Assembly (NCBI GenBank): GCA_018881555.1
Contig: JACAXG010000070.1
Coordinates: 1,240,001 to 1,304,000, forward strand
Reading direction: 5' to 3'
Length of the DNA stretch: 64,000 bases
Source: Amblyornis subalaris
Lineage: Eukaryota; Chordata; Aves; Passeriformes; Ptilonorhynchidae
The position numbers and the translations under genes are program-made. Positions 1-12,800 of this stretch are shown here, one piece after another. The notes under the pieces are model-generated. The model worked only from the letters and a program-made list of their open reading frames with translations, made no database searches and had not been told where the DNA came from. Every line of letters begins with the position of its first letter. Positions within the stretch are counted from its first letter, which is position 1.

Positions 1-3000
1 TTTGCTTTGCCACATTTTGCTGCCAAAAGTTGAATTCAGCTGTGGGAAACATGTCAGCGTTTATCCTGCTTGACTGAAAAACTGAGCTAAGAGAACATTG
101 TCTCTGATTACAGACAATTACACATTGTTGCTTCGGTTTGGTTTTCCAAACTGCCTTTCGGCTCCCACAGCAAGTTTCGAAGGGGCCAGTACCAGCTTTC
201 ATTGGACCAACAGATATGGGCAGAAAAAAGAGGCAAGCGTTCAAGCACCCCTAAGGAGGACATATATGGACAAAAGTTCACTTGTTTTTCTCCACCCATA
301 ACATCTGATCCAGTAAAAGCTGTCGTTCTCCCCATGTCTCCTCCCTCAATTATGTCCAAAACCTACCACAACACCACAACAGTTCCCAATTCCCAAGAGA
401 TACCCAAAGCCTGTAGCGCCAGAGCAAGTCACCCTTTTGCCAGATTGCTGGATCTGACATGGCTTTCAGCAGGACTCCTTGCACACAGCCTCACAGCTTG
501 CCTGGGGAGAGATTTCCCAGGACAAAGAAGCACTTGAAGAAAGAGCCATAAACCAGGAACCCACATCCACCTTANGTACACACGGAATCAAGCCACCTCA
601 AAGGCTGTGTACTGATGCTGTTCTTCCTTGCCCCGGGCTGACACAGAGCATCTAAAAGCACACATGGATAACACTGCCTTTATCATTGGTCTTGCTTTTA
701 ATTGATGTCTCTCCTGGTTTGGTTGTCTCTGGGGAACCTATGAACAGCCCTGTATCATGCAAAGACCGGACAGAGACACCTGTGCTAATCTGTCCCTGAT
801 TCCTGAGTGTGTTGTTGAAAGGTCAGCANCCAAGGAATGAAAGGTGATGGGATAAAGCTCTGCCAGAGGCCTCTCCACCCATCTATGCTGAATCAATCAC
901 CACCTCTTGGTTAAATCAACCACTTTTGGTGCTACCTCTAAAACCCCTTTGCACACCAAGGTACACTGTTCGCTATTTTTCTGGTCGCATAAGCACCCTG
1001 TTCCAGCCCAGCCTTCCATCTGTATGGGCAACAGCACTTTCCCAAGGCTAGTCACCAAGCCACGACCCTTGTCTGTTATGTCAACTATTTGTTTCTACAC
1101 CAAGACACATAAGTGGTTCAAACATGTGTGTACTGGTAAGCAAAGACTGTCTGGAGCTGACCCTGTCCATACAGACTCCAGAAGCCCATGGGGCAAGGCA
1201 CATGAGCATGGACATGAAGAGAAAGCAAACGGGCTGCTCTGCCTACGGCCCGAGCTTGCAGGCCGCTCACAGCACTGTGCTGCTCCAANCAGGCAGAAAC
1301 ACAGCACCCTTCGCTCCTCACTGCCCAGAGCCATCCTCGCTGCCCCCGCTGACTCAGCCACCCTCCCCACACTGCCTGCCCAGCAGTGCCCAGCCATAGC
1401 TCCACGTCAAGCCATGCTGAACACTACTTGGTGCGTGTGGCTCTGTGCGCTGCCCAGGCTCGGAGCCTGAGCTGAGACACCCCAGNACCGCTGCTATTCG
1501 GGTCTCCTGTGAGAAGGGGCGAGGCGGGGGGTGAGGCACTGAACCCCATGAGCTGCATCCCAGCCTGCGCATCAGGCTCTTTCATCAGGCTCACTTCTTG
1601 CTCTTTCATGTCCATCCCAAATACAGCATCCTTCCCACTAAATTATAATGTAGTAGGAGAGGACGTGACCAATTTAAAAGAAATATAAATTTACATTTGA
1701 CNTTTATGCCTGAATTGCACTCTTGCTACAGAATTGGCTCAACGACTCTCAGTGCAGAACTGGTCTTTGCATTTTCCAGTTTTCATTTGTTAGGTTGAAA
1801 AGAAAGGCAAAAAAAAAAGATACTGAAATTTCTCTATCTTTTTATTTAGAAAGTGGCTAAAATGCTCCAGACTTTGTGTATCCATTTTTCTACTGAAGTC
1901 AGAAGGTGTTATTCTTTCTGGTTTTTCATAGATCATACTCCCAAACTGCCAAGTGAGGAGGAAATTGTTCCCCATTGGTAATTGTCTCTTGCATTGCCTT
2001 GAAGGGAGCGTGGAGCCAGACAAGGCGTAGGAAGTCTTCAGTGATTCTCCCGAGACTTTTTTTTCCACCTGAGCAAGCCCTTTCTGTCTGTAAGCAAGAC
2101 CACAAGCCCTGCAGCCTCCTCCCAAAAACACCTCAGAAAACATGCTTAGAACTGTCTTTTGGAAAGGGAAANTTTGCATCCTTTGTAGACTTTCATTTTT
2201 ATCAATCACACCATTCATTATTTGCACAAACACAAAAAAAAGCTCTCCCACCAGCAAACCTGTTTATTTTTTTTTCAAATGCTCACCTCAAAAAAAGAAA
2301 AACAATANGTGGGTTTTTTTAATGTAAGACAAATATATAGCTCAAAGGCTGAGGCTCTTTGTTAAGAACAGTTTTAAAAAAGGACAGTTCTAAAGGTACA
2401 AAAATAGATTTTTAAAATTGGAAGTGCCTGCAAAGGCCCAAGTATAGCAGGCTTTATTACATCTCCACTACCAGGTACTTAGGTACTTCTCAGAACCTGC
2501 CATTAGCCAGGTCTGTTGAACAGGGCACACAATTNTTTTTTTCATGAAAACGTTGGCACAAGTTCACACGCAAGGAAGGTGCTGAGCCTTTGATCCCGAG
2601 CGCCAGGCAGATCCTTGAAAATGTCACAGAGTGATTCATGTGCCCAAGAAAAGGGAGATCTGCTGAAGAAAAGCAGGTGTGAGGCTGCTTCTAGCCAGGC
2701 TTTGGCCGGCGGAGTGGAGCCGTAAGGCTGGGGGTGCTGGGAGAAAAGCTCGGCAGAGTGGGATGCTCAGCTGCGGCTGTGGGGCAGAGATCAGCTAGCC
2801 AAAACTTGCCCAGCCTCAGCACCGACTGCCCCCTTCATGCAGTAAACAGGACGTTTTTCTCTTGAGGTGAGTGAGCCTCATTTTGAGAGGAGACCAGGTG
2901 ATTCAGGACAGAAATAGTCCACATGTAGAACATAGAAAAAGGAGGAAGAAAAGACAACTTCTTTGATTTGGCTGTTTTAGCATGGCCAGTGTGTTTGAAT

Positions 3001-6000
3001 AGGTGATAGGGTGCCAGAACAGAAGGGACGACAGTGTGTCACCATGCANAAATACTTTGAGCCCAGAACATAAAGGCCAACGTTTTCAAAGAAGGGTCTA
3101 AAGTTAGGAACCTAAATCTGNCCAGGTGCACCATTAGACTCCCTTATGAAGCCTGGAGAGTCTCAGTGCTTGTGAAGCACCAAGACACTGATGTAAGAGA
3201 CTGGAAATTTCTGCTCCTACTAAAACGTCTAATCCTGCTGGGGGGCTCTGCCAAAAATTCCAGCACCGCTACCTGNGTTTGAGCATCCAGATATGATGAG
3301 GCTTAGCTGAGGGCAAAGTAAAGTGGAGTGCGTTCTCGCTTTGAAGAGACACTGCTTCTAAATCTGCCTCTTTGGGGTGGAGGCTGCCTGGAGTATAAAT
3401 CAATGGCCACGCTGCATATGTATGTTGTAAATAAGCATTGGAGAGCATCCAAGGCAGCCAGCTTCCTGGCTGAGGCGCCAAGAGTTGAACCCAGCCTCTC
3501 CGAAGCCTAAAGCATGAGATAAGATAGCTTGGGTTAAAAAGCTAACCATCTGTGGCTAGGGCTGCAATGACCCATAGCTTCTCCAATTTGGCTATGCAGG
3601 CTTGGCAACGTTTTCCTCACTGGTTTNGGGGACAGCTGGGTCTTTAAGAGGCTCCAGCCTGAACCAGTTGGAAATAGGGCTGAAAATGCCAGACCTCTGA
3701 GAGATTCACTGAACACCTCCGAGTCCTTGTTTGCAGCCAGCGCGACAGCCACCAACAAAGCACTTAAAATTAGCTCCCGGGACCGCAGAGATGTCCCTGT
3801 AGGCAGAGGAGGGAACATCATGGGCACTGATCTTTCTGCAGAAGCTGGATTTGGAGAACACTGCCAGCCCCGCGGCGGGATTCATGGCTCCCTTGGGCTG
3901 CCTCTTTTGTTTAGCAATGCTGCATCATGCTGGATGTGCAGCGCAGTCCAAAGAGCTCCACACAGGTCAGTCTGCTCCTCAGGGCAGCCTGGGTGGAGGA
4001 CAGCATGAGGTAAAATGATGCAACGGTTTGCAAATAAAGGAAATGAAAGAAAACCCCAAAAGAGTATCAGAAACCCCACAACCAAAAGCCGAACTCAGTT
4101 CTGTAATTTTGCTCTCTAAATGCATCCGTATTTAACATTGTTAAAGAGAGCAACATGTTTCCAGACAGCTAAGCACGACAGAGCTGCCCTAGTCCTCTGT
4201 CTCGGACTTGCCACTGCAAAAAGAGAGTATTTCCTCATGGTCTCAGGACTGCTTAGCCTGCAGTGTAGCCACCATAAAACATCCCCTTCAGGTGGGGGAC
4301 TTAAATACATTACTCTTTTCCAGTGTTTCTGCCGTGCTTTGCAAGGGCCATGCGCAGTGGCTGCTGCTTCTTTCTGGATGTGCACTCCCTGTTTTTCANG
4401 TCTTCCAGACCTCCAGTGGGACTTCCTCTCGGAGCCCCGGGACTCTTCACCAGGCATACCTACGGGGTGTTCAGCAAGGAGTGGGAAAGGCCAGCCCAGG
4501 GGCTGTCAGGGCCACATTTAGGTCTGGGATGCAGAAGTGAAGGGCACCACCTCTGCCGGCTGGGAAGGGCTCAAGGAGGAGCAAGTGCTGGCGCCGCTCG
4601 CCGGGCCCTGGCTGCGAGCGGCAGACGTCTGTGGCCACTGGATGCCTCTTAACATATTCCAGTGCCCTCAAGACAAGGTAAATTGGTGGTTGAGGCAAAA
4701 CTCAGTTTTGTGTGCAGTTATACTGCCCTCCCTGAATTCTTGGTCAACCAATTTNTGTTTGTTTGTGTTACATACTCATTTCACTTCCCACTTTAAAGGC
4801 CATTTTATGCTGGCAGAAGGTGCCATGCTGGCAGCCCTGGTTGACCCAAGAGTTAAATTTAAGCCCTCACACAGGTAGAGTGTCAGAAGTGGCTCTTTTT
4901 CCCTCTTGCCCACCATGACAGTGGCCCCAGGCTCTGCCTCCCCCAAGCCGGGCAAGAGGGAGCCCATCCAAGTGTCCATTTGCCCTGAAGCCTGTCTGCC
5001 AGCATCAATGCCAGGCAGAGCCAGCAGCAGAGTTTGTGTCAGCGTGAGCAGCTGCCTACTAGGGTCCAGCAAGGTGGGGAACCCGATCCTGCCAGGACAC
5101 AAACTGAGTGCAAGGAGCAATACACAGTATCGAACTCCATTTGTCTCCAAATATTGACCAAGTTCCCCAGGTACTGGTGTCCTTCCTGCCCCAAAGGACC
5201 ATCCAGAAACCCTGATTGTAGGCAGCAGTGAGATATCTGCCTTTTCATCTCTAATGCAGGCAGTCTCAGGCCCTGAAGCAAATTTTTATGTACCTTTCAG
5301 CAGCTTTCCTACTTTTTCTTGATTTAACCACTGCTACTGTATCTTCACCCATTCACATTTATTACNCTGACATGACAATTCAGTCTGCTAAGCAAGGGGT
5401 GACTTCTGGGACTCACTGCCACAAATAACTGTGTACTGATGTTCCTCTCCTCTACATTGCATATNTTTTTTGTTTTCGCATTTTTCAAGNATGCCCTTTT
5501 CCCTGTGTTCTGGCTCAGCATAAAGCCTTGCCTGCATCTATTAATTAAGCTTCTCTCTCAGCCTACCTCCATCCATGACTCTGCACTCTGCTCAGGCACT
5601 GAGCAAGCATGCTCAAGATCTGTTTGTGTGCAGAGCTGAATGGAAGCTGCTTTAAAGGAGTTATCACCTTGAAAAACCCAGGTTTGGGTTACTGTAGGGT
5701 TAGTGCTATCCTGTGGTGTCTGATCAGTTCAGAGTTCAGACAGTGTGTCAGTATCTGGCTGCAAAACCCTCACAGCCATGCCCATAGCCCCAGGTCTAAT
5801 CTAAGAGTAGACATTCACCTAACTTCTTTACACTTATTTTTTTTCTCTGACCGCTTTATTCCGGTAAGGTTTGACAATCCCTTAATAAATCATTTGAACC
5901 AGTTTAGCTACCAGTTTGCTGCCTCATTTGGAGGCATTCTGGCAGACTGGCAAAGGTCCACCTTCCCCTAGAAAAGACTGGGTTCTTTGGAGCCCACCCT

Positions 6001-6820
6001 GTTGCAACCTCTTAGACAGCTGATAGTTCTGAGTTTCATTAATTGTCTGTTGATCCCATGGCCTTCATGCATGATATGCTCATCTGGTTCCNACAGTTCT
6101 TTGCCTGCACCATGGTCCCCCACTGTTGCTTGAAAGCAGCAGGAAAAGCCATTTTCACATTTTCAGCCCCAGTTCCCCAGCTGGCTCCCCTCACAGAGAC
6201 TCAGAGGTCTCGGCTCCCATCAAGAGGTGACAAAGTGCTCACATTTTTGAAACCATCTGAAAAGCAAATGGAGAATGTGAGCTCTTCTGGAAGCCCAGGT
6301 GAGNGTGGGAGAGGGNAATGCTATCCGTTGTGGTACTGGTGAAGGAAAGCACAAGCAGTCTTGGACCGCGCCCAGCTGCTTGCCGGAGGCTGGATGGAAA
6401 CTTGCCACNGAAGCACTGACACCTCCTCGGGGTTAAACAAGGTTGTGTGTTGTCCTCGGAGCCGTGCTCTGCGAGGTGCTCTTGATAGGAGCTTAGCCAC
6501 TAATTTGCCCCTGAGTGGTTCAGATATTTCGGCCTAGCCCTCGGTAAAATATTTACTATGCCTTCTTATCACTTCCCTACAAGCTTTAGTTGGAGCTAAC
6601 TGATGCATTAATTCCTTCGGGATCTAACTGGAGGTTTTTCTGCAAAGTCCTGGAACACATCCAACATCATTAAGAAAAAACCCTTCTTTTCTCAGTCAAT
6701 TCTTTTAGGCCGAATTTCACCTGAAACCTGGACTCCATCTGGCACTGAGATGGCTGCACNCAGACACTCTCCTCTCTCCTGATGATGGATGCAACTGTTG
6801 CTTTCTATGCAGGCAAAAGT
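1..6820. other. Unique non-coding sequence, no gene seen
   Basis: I see no supportable gene or RNA gene here. Open frames up to about 187 codons exist (for example 907-1470 plus), but they contain an undetermined base, have no recognisable domain, and overlap open frames of similar length in other frames, as expected by chance in GC-moderate DNA. A faint match to an old amniote interspersed repeat (a TTTTCAAAG core followed by TTAGGAACCTAAAT) lies at about 3080-3180. A small CpG-richer patch at 4585-4630 is too short to be a CpG island. The region could be intergenic or intronic. Confidence 0.55.
3080..3180. repeat. Possible relic of an old amniote interspersed repeat
   Basis: The stretch has a TTTTCAAAG core followed by TTAGGAACCTAAAT and later GTGCTTGTGAAGCACC. 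This pattern resembles old amniote repeats built on TTTTCAAAAGTG / CTTAGG units. A similar core occurs at about 61073-61110. The match is short and by eye, so the family is not named and the call is weak. Confidence 0.25.
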
Positions 6821-6826
6821 ATCCCC

Positions 6827-6885
6827 TAATCAGCTAATTATCACATTTCCAGGGGCAGAATAATAATTAATCAGCTTAAGCAGAG
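6827..6885. promoter_or_regulatory. Candidate conserved AT-rich element with repeated TAATCAGCT
   Basis: TAATCAGCT occurs twice in the same orientation, at 6827-6835 and 6868-6876, 41 bp apart. Further TAAT/ATTA cores lie between and beside them (CTAATTATC, AATAATTAATC). Such clusters are typical of homeodomain-bound conserved non-coding elements. That it is one is inference only; no conservation was measured. Confidence 0.2.
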
Positions 6886-6889
6886 GAAG

Positions 6890-9800
6890 GAAGAGCCAAG
6901 TTAGAGACTGGGGATTGCTTTCTGATGCTAAGGGCATGAGGCGGTGGCACACAGTGCCTGGAAGACTGGAGGGTATATTTAAGGGGAGGTGATGCACACA
7001 CCTGTACAGGGCAGGTGAGCCAAAGCAGCATGGCCCAGCAGCACTAGGTGGGTTTTCAGGATCCTTCTGCCCCTGATTTTCTGTGGTGCTCCCCTCCTGC
7101 ACCCCACTCTTACCACAACCACTTTCCACCAGCTCATTGCTTCCCATTTTACCTTCTAACAAATTCCTGTTCTTCCTTTCCAATGTTACGTGTTTCCGTC
7201 TTTGCAGTACCTCTTGCTGGAGTCATGTCTGTGTTTTGCCCACCTGTTCTTGTTCTTCACATCCTNATATGCCAGGATGGACAGATGCTTATGGTGCAGC
7301 TGAGAATGGGTTTTTTTGTTAGTGCTTCCCAAGCTTCATTACGTCTCTCCTGTAATTTCAGCTTGACACTCCAAAGGGTTCAGCAAGGTGCTATCGATGC
7401 TGGATCTCATCCAGTCATGCAAACAAGCAAGCCTTCACTCAGGATTATCACCAAGAAATTCCTTCCTAGGATAAATGAATGGCTGATGACGATGAACAGA
7501 TATAGCCTGCCATTGTCTCTTGGTGTTTGGTAACTATCAGAAAGTTTTCTATTTCATTTAAATAGAATTTCTTAAGAAAAAGCCCTTGTGAGCCAAAGCA
7601 TTAAACAAAGGCCACATTCAGCTCCTCCAAAATGTACATGAAAANTGAATTAACATCCCGTATGTTATATACAGTACCTGTGCAGCAGAGCGGCTCCCTG
7701 GCGGGCAAAGACAGAACAATGCCATTGTCTGTTCTCCACAGACCCTCTCTGAAATCNTCACCTATGTGACAGGAGCTTTCCACACAACATTCACCAGAAG
7801 ACAGATCAGCTGTGCCACAGGGCACAAGCTGAATCTGGAAAGCCCTCACTTCAGTGATGGGCCAAACTGTGTGAACCCAATACACAAAAACTCAGAGATG
7901 ATGTCTGAAACCTCCACTTGTGCCCTAAATGGCACAGTATTATCTCCACCCCTGGCTCCCAGGACCTCACTCCACTCTCTCAGCCAGAATGAAGGTCATT
8001 GACTTCTCTGTACTTAATCTTGCACGTGTCCCTAGCCACAACAGAGCTGTACTCACCTAACTGCAGTATGGATCAAGGAACCCATCTAGTTACTCCCCTG
8101 GGGACATAAGGAAGCAGAAGGGCAGGCGAGTATCATGTCTGCACTGTTTGAACTGAACAAGAAATAAGACATGCACCAGAAATGAGGCTCCAGCCAGCAT
8201 CCAGGCAACCCCTTGGCTGGAAGGGTCAGGAGGGAAGGTGGAAGCAGAAGGGAGAGCTGAAGTCCTCTCTGCATCCTTCCTGGCTGCACANTTGGGGTTT
8301 TCTCAGGTGGTGCCAGTTTTCCTTCACCTCCTTNTCCTCCTGCTCTACCAGCCTAACTGAAGGGTGAGGTGGAGGTGGTGGTGGGCTGGGGTAGGATGGT
8401 GGAGGGGACAGGAAAAGGGGACAGGGCTGGTCATTATTTCTCCCCAGGGCTCTTTGCCTCCAGGTCCTTGCTCCTCACCAGGACACTGCCTGACATGTCT
8501 TTTCTCACCCCCAGGTTTTGTTGTTCACTTTTTATTACAAACCCTGCATTCACGTGCAGCTACCCTGCAAAAGGATTGGCACATAACTGTACTAACACAC
8601 AACCCAGGCAGCTGTGCTTCCCAGGCTGCCTGCTCTGGGAAGCGAGCAGTCTGGCCTTGAGACAATATATCTCACAGGTGAGTAAACAAAGGGAGGATGA
8701 GCCAGACAGGAAAGCAGGGACTGGGGAGAGGAGAGAGATGCAAACACCTAAGCCCAGACACAGCAGCCTCAGCAGCCAGAGGTGGAAACCACAACCTGGA
8801 GTCACCTCCTTTGAGAAAGGCTTATCTGGGAGCACCCCACATCCCCAGTGACTGGGATTTATCTGGTAGCACTCCCGTGTCCTTCACTGTTCCAGGTTTT
8901 TCCAGGAGCTCTTTCAGGTCTCCATCATCCATTGACAGGAGCTTAGATCAGGAGGAGCCATCACTAGAATGCATCTGATTTTTCTTGGAGGATTCGGGAG
9001 CCCAGCTTAGAGGTTATTTGTCCACCATGCTAGGCCAGAGTGATCTGGGTCCAATCATAGAGTACCTATTTGCAGACAATGGTGTCAGGGTTTGGTAAAT
9101 CCCACTGTTAGTGCATCCATGTACCTGCCACCCACCAGTATCCCATCAGGTCCCTTGTTCCGAAAAGGCAGCATTGGAAAAGCAAAAGAAACCCCAAACA
9201 TTATTTACCAGAGTAGACATTTTCTGCAAACATTTTTTCATTCATATTAAATAGCCAATTTTCATTAAAGCTTTTTGTTTATTTTTTTAAGGTGTTGTGA
9301 AATTAGATGTTGCCCACAACAATGACACCATAGCAGTGAAATTTGCTTTCAGGATTAAGCTACCTGCAAGCAAGGGCATGGGACAGACAAGAAACATTTT
9401 TTACTTTCCCCTGTGCTATGTTTTTTCCTACAGTTGGACGAGGAAGCTGTGAAGCAATTTGAAATCACTTGCTCCTGGAATATCAAATACTGTCTAGGCT
9501 TTGAAGACTGAATGTCTGGCCTTGATAAGTATTCGTAGGACTGACTGACCAGTTAGTAGAGTTCTCAGAGGAGTTCTTCATGCAGGTGTCTGTGCAGAGC
9601 TTTTCTGGGGATTCAGCAGCAGAATAGGAAAATAATATTTTCCCAAGTAGAAATTACACCAGCTCTGGTAGGGTGTGCTTCAGAAAATACCATGAAAGGG
9701 AGAATGCAACTGTGGAAAACAGGAAGCTTGGGAGAGCTCAGATTTCGAGGCTGATAGGGAAGCTGTGTGGAGGAAACAGAGAGGCTGGGGAACGTTTGCT

Positions 9801-12800
9801 GTCTCTAGGTCTAACACTTAGGTTTGGTAAAGAGGCACTGGGTTTGGAAACATTTCTGTTTGTGGAGAGAAAATTATTCTTCCCTCGGAATGGATAAGAA
9901 TCCAAACAAACAAGGCTTATCCAAACCTTGCAGAAATGTTTGATATTCACCATCCTTTTGAGGAACTGAATTTAATCTCTGGCTTGTTTCATCCAGATAA
10001 AGCTGGCGTTCCTACTGTACCAGAAAATAAGCCTGCCTCCCTGTCTTGATTTTTTTTCCTCTCTGTTTGAAATGCTTTAGCTGAATATGTTTGAGTCACA
10101 TTTTAAAATGCAAACAGAAGACAGGCCCTCCAATTCCAGTGAAAGACTATGCAAGTTATGTACCTATCACAAATCTTTTGTGCTTAAAAGCTCTCCTCTC
10201 TAAAACATCCTTCGTGTTACTTTTGTGTGAGAGATCCTTCCTCTTGCTCTTTGTCAGCTGAAGGAAGAAAAGACACAATCAAAGCTGTTTGGGAAGATAT
10301 AGTCCTTGGATTGTCAGGTCCAAACTGTGACACAAAGCAGTATTTGAGTCTTCGAGAGGAATCATAACACAAAACTCTCAGTTTAAGTAAAAAAGTCACA
10401 TTTAGGTAAAAGAATGAAAGCAAAGTACTGCACTCTGGAAATGTTTTCTGGCAGACAGTCACCTCTTCTGGCTCCTTTCAGGACCTTCTGGTGTGCCACA
10501 AAGAAGAACGACTGGTTTCACTTATTTCACTCCAGATAATTAAAAGTCAAATATAAGAACACAAAAAAAGGATATGTATGTAACTTAAAATTTATTTTGT
10601 TCTGAATACTGGGCTTACATCCTTAGGTGGTGCAAGTCTACATGGCTACATCTTTCAAAAGGAAGCTTTGCTNTCACTTAAGGTAACACCCCATTTCTGC
10701 CCATAGCCCACTCTCTAAGAAAGTTTTGTGATTGTCCTTTTGGGATCCCTCTCAGCAGTTAAATGTACTGGTGGTATATAGCAGTCATAATTCCTCACAG
10801 CTGTGGTACTCCTTGGTCAGCCTCCTTTTTTTCCAGCTAGGGACAGAACAAAAAGATCTGCTGAGCAACACCTTCCTACGTCTAGCATTAAGAGTACCAG
10901 TTCCTGGGTGCCAGACTCTTTTCCCAGCCTGCAGCCCCATTTCTGCCTGAAAGCCTTACTTCTGCAATTGGATTTTTGCCAGCTGGGTGCTCTTGCAAAC
11001 TACCTNGGGGGTCAAGACCTTTGGTTTAGGAACAGCTACGTTCGGTGTCATAGGGTTTGTACCCCCTCCCAATACATGCTTTGCCAGTCCTTCCCATCTC
11101 AAGTCTTGCAGTTTACATCAGCACAAGAACTGTCAGCTTCTTTTAGTAATTCTCCAAAATTTGTGGTTTGCTTGCATATTGTGTCATGGGGTTTTACATG
11201 ATAATTCCACCAAGAATCACAAAACCATCACTTTTCTCAGTTTGAAGATGGAATGGCCGAGTTTAACCTCCCTGACCCTTTCTCCCTTTTCTGATCTCTC
11301 CCGTGTCTTTTTTAATGGTCTTTTCTATATTTTTCTATTTACCTGCGCAGTTCCCCTGATAAGCAACAACAAATAATTTATAAATATATTTGTGTATATT
11401 TATATATTTACATATTTCAAAAACACAGAAGTGATCTAACCTCTCAAGAAAAGCCACACACACAACTTTTTTTGGCTCCATTTTTACTCAACTTTGTCTC
11501 GGTTGTAGTTAGTGGTTTGGCAGATCTTTGTGTATTTTTGGATCAAACACTCATGCCAGGGAGCACAAAGGGTCCTGGTATGAAATTCAGAGGAAGACCT
11601 CAAAGAGGGGTATTTATTTTTTGTTAAAAATAGTTCAGCCCATCTCTATCTGTATTGAAATTGGCAAAAGAATGGGTATGATTTTCATTTTTTTGCAATG
11701 CTTCATTTTAAACATTTGATAAAAATAGTCAATAACAAAAAAGCCAGTTTATTTTTACTGCAATGCAAATTTTTTCTCTGCTGTTCAAGTCCTAGATGAC
11801 AAATATAGGCCATGAGGATAGCATGCTAAGAGGAAAAGTAGATTTTCTTTCTCATTTCCACTAAACTGAACATGTAACCGAAAGCCTGGCAAGCCTTTCA
11901 TCTGATATCTTCTGTCTTTCTCCTACCTATACACCACCTCCAGTCCCAGCTTTATATGTATTTCTTCATGTTTGTTCTGGTAACTTTCACAATTACTCTG
12001 TGTTTCTCTCAGGAAGACCTCTATCTTTGATAGAAGCTTTTGCATAGCCNGTAGTTACCATCCCACCAAAGTGCATAGCCTAAGACATCGCTTAAGAAGG
12101 GCACCTCTCAAGTTGTTAATGTCCTCCTAGATCACGCTTCTCTCCACTTAATGTCCTGCTTCTGAATGCTTTGGCCCATGGTAAGAATGCCATGAAGAGA
12201 ATGGTAGAGAAAGCCGTCTTTGTGGCAAACAGGAGTTATGCTCCATGTGCTTTCCATCCAGGCTTCCTTATCCGTGAGCAAAGTGCAAGGCTAAACCTCC
12301 TGGGTACTGCCATCAGCTACCAAAAACTACTTAGGCCCTACCAAAGAACCACATGGTCACACGCTCTTACACCTCTTAGGGACAAAGACTACTATCCAGA
12401 ATGAGGTGGTGTTTTAACGTGGTGCCTATCTTTTAGGGCATCCATATCTGCCCTCAGGTCTATAAGAAGTTAGCAGTTCTGTCAGGAACATCTAAGGAAA
12501 CTCAGGCTCCACAATCAGCTGTAACCAGGAGGAGCAGCCTGTCAGAGGACTGTGAAAGGTTCGGCTATAAGGGACCATCCAAGATTGTGTGTGGTGCTGT
12601 ACAAACACAGTAGAACAAAAGTTAATCCTTCCCCTGGAGAGTTTTGACGAGAGAAGAAAAGGTTCTTTGCAAAAAAAGGCCTCACCCCAGACATTCAAGT
12701 GTACCAAAATGAGTCATCTGGTCAAATGTTGCGGTGGTACCTGAGAAAGAGGTGGTTTCTAAGGACTGTGNCAAAACCCCTCCTGGCACAGAACATTTAG

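Noticed and set aside
907..1470. 187-codon plus-strand open stretch
   Set aside because: Spans an undetermined base. Several other frames are also open here, and no motif or splice context supports coding.
4560..4640. CpG-rich patch as a promoter island
   Set aside because: Only about 80 bp long, with no sustained CpG density or gene start nearby.
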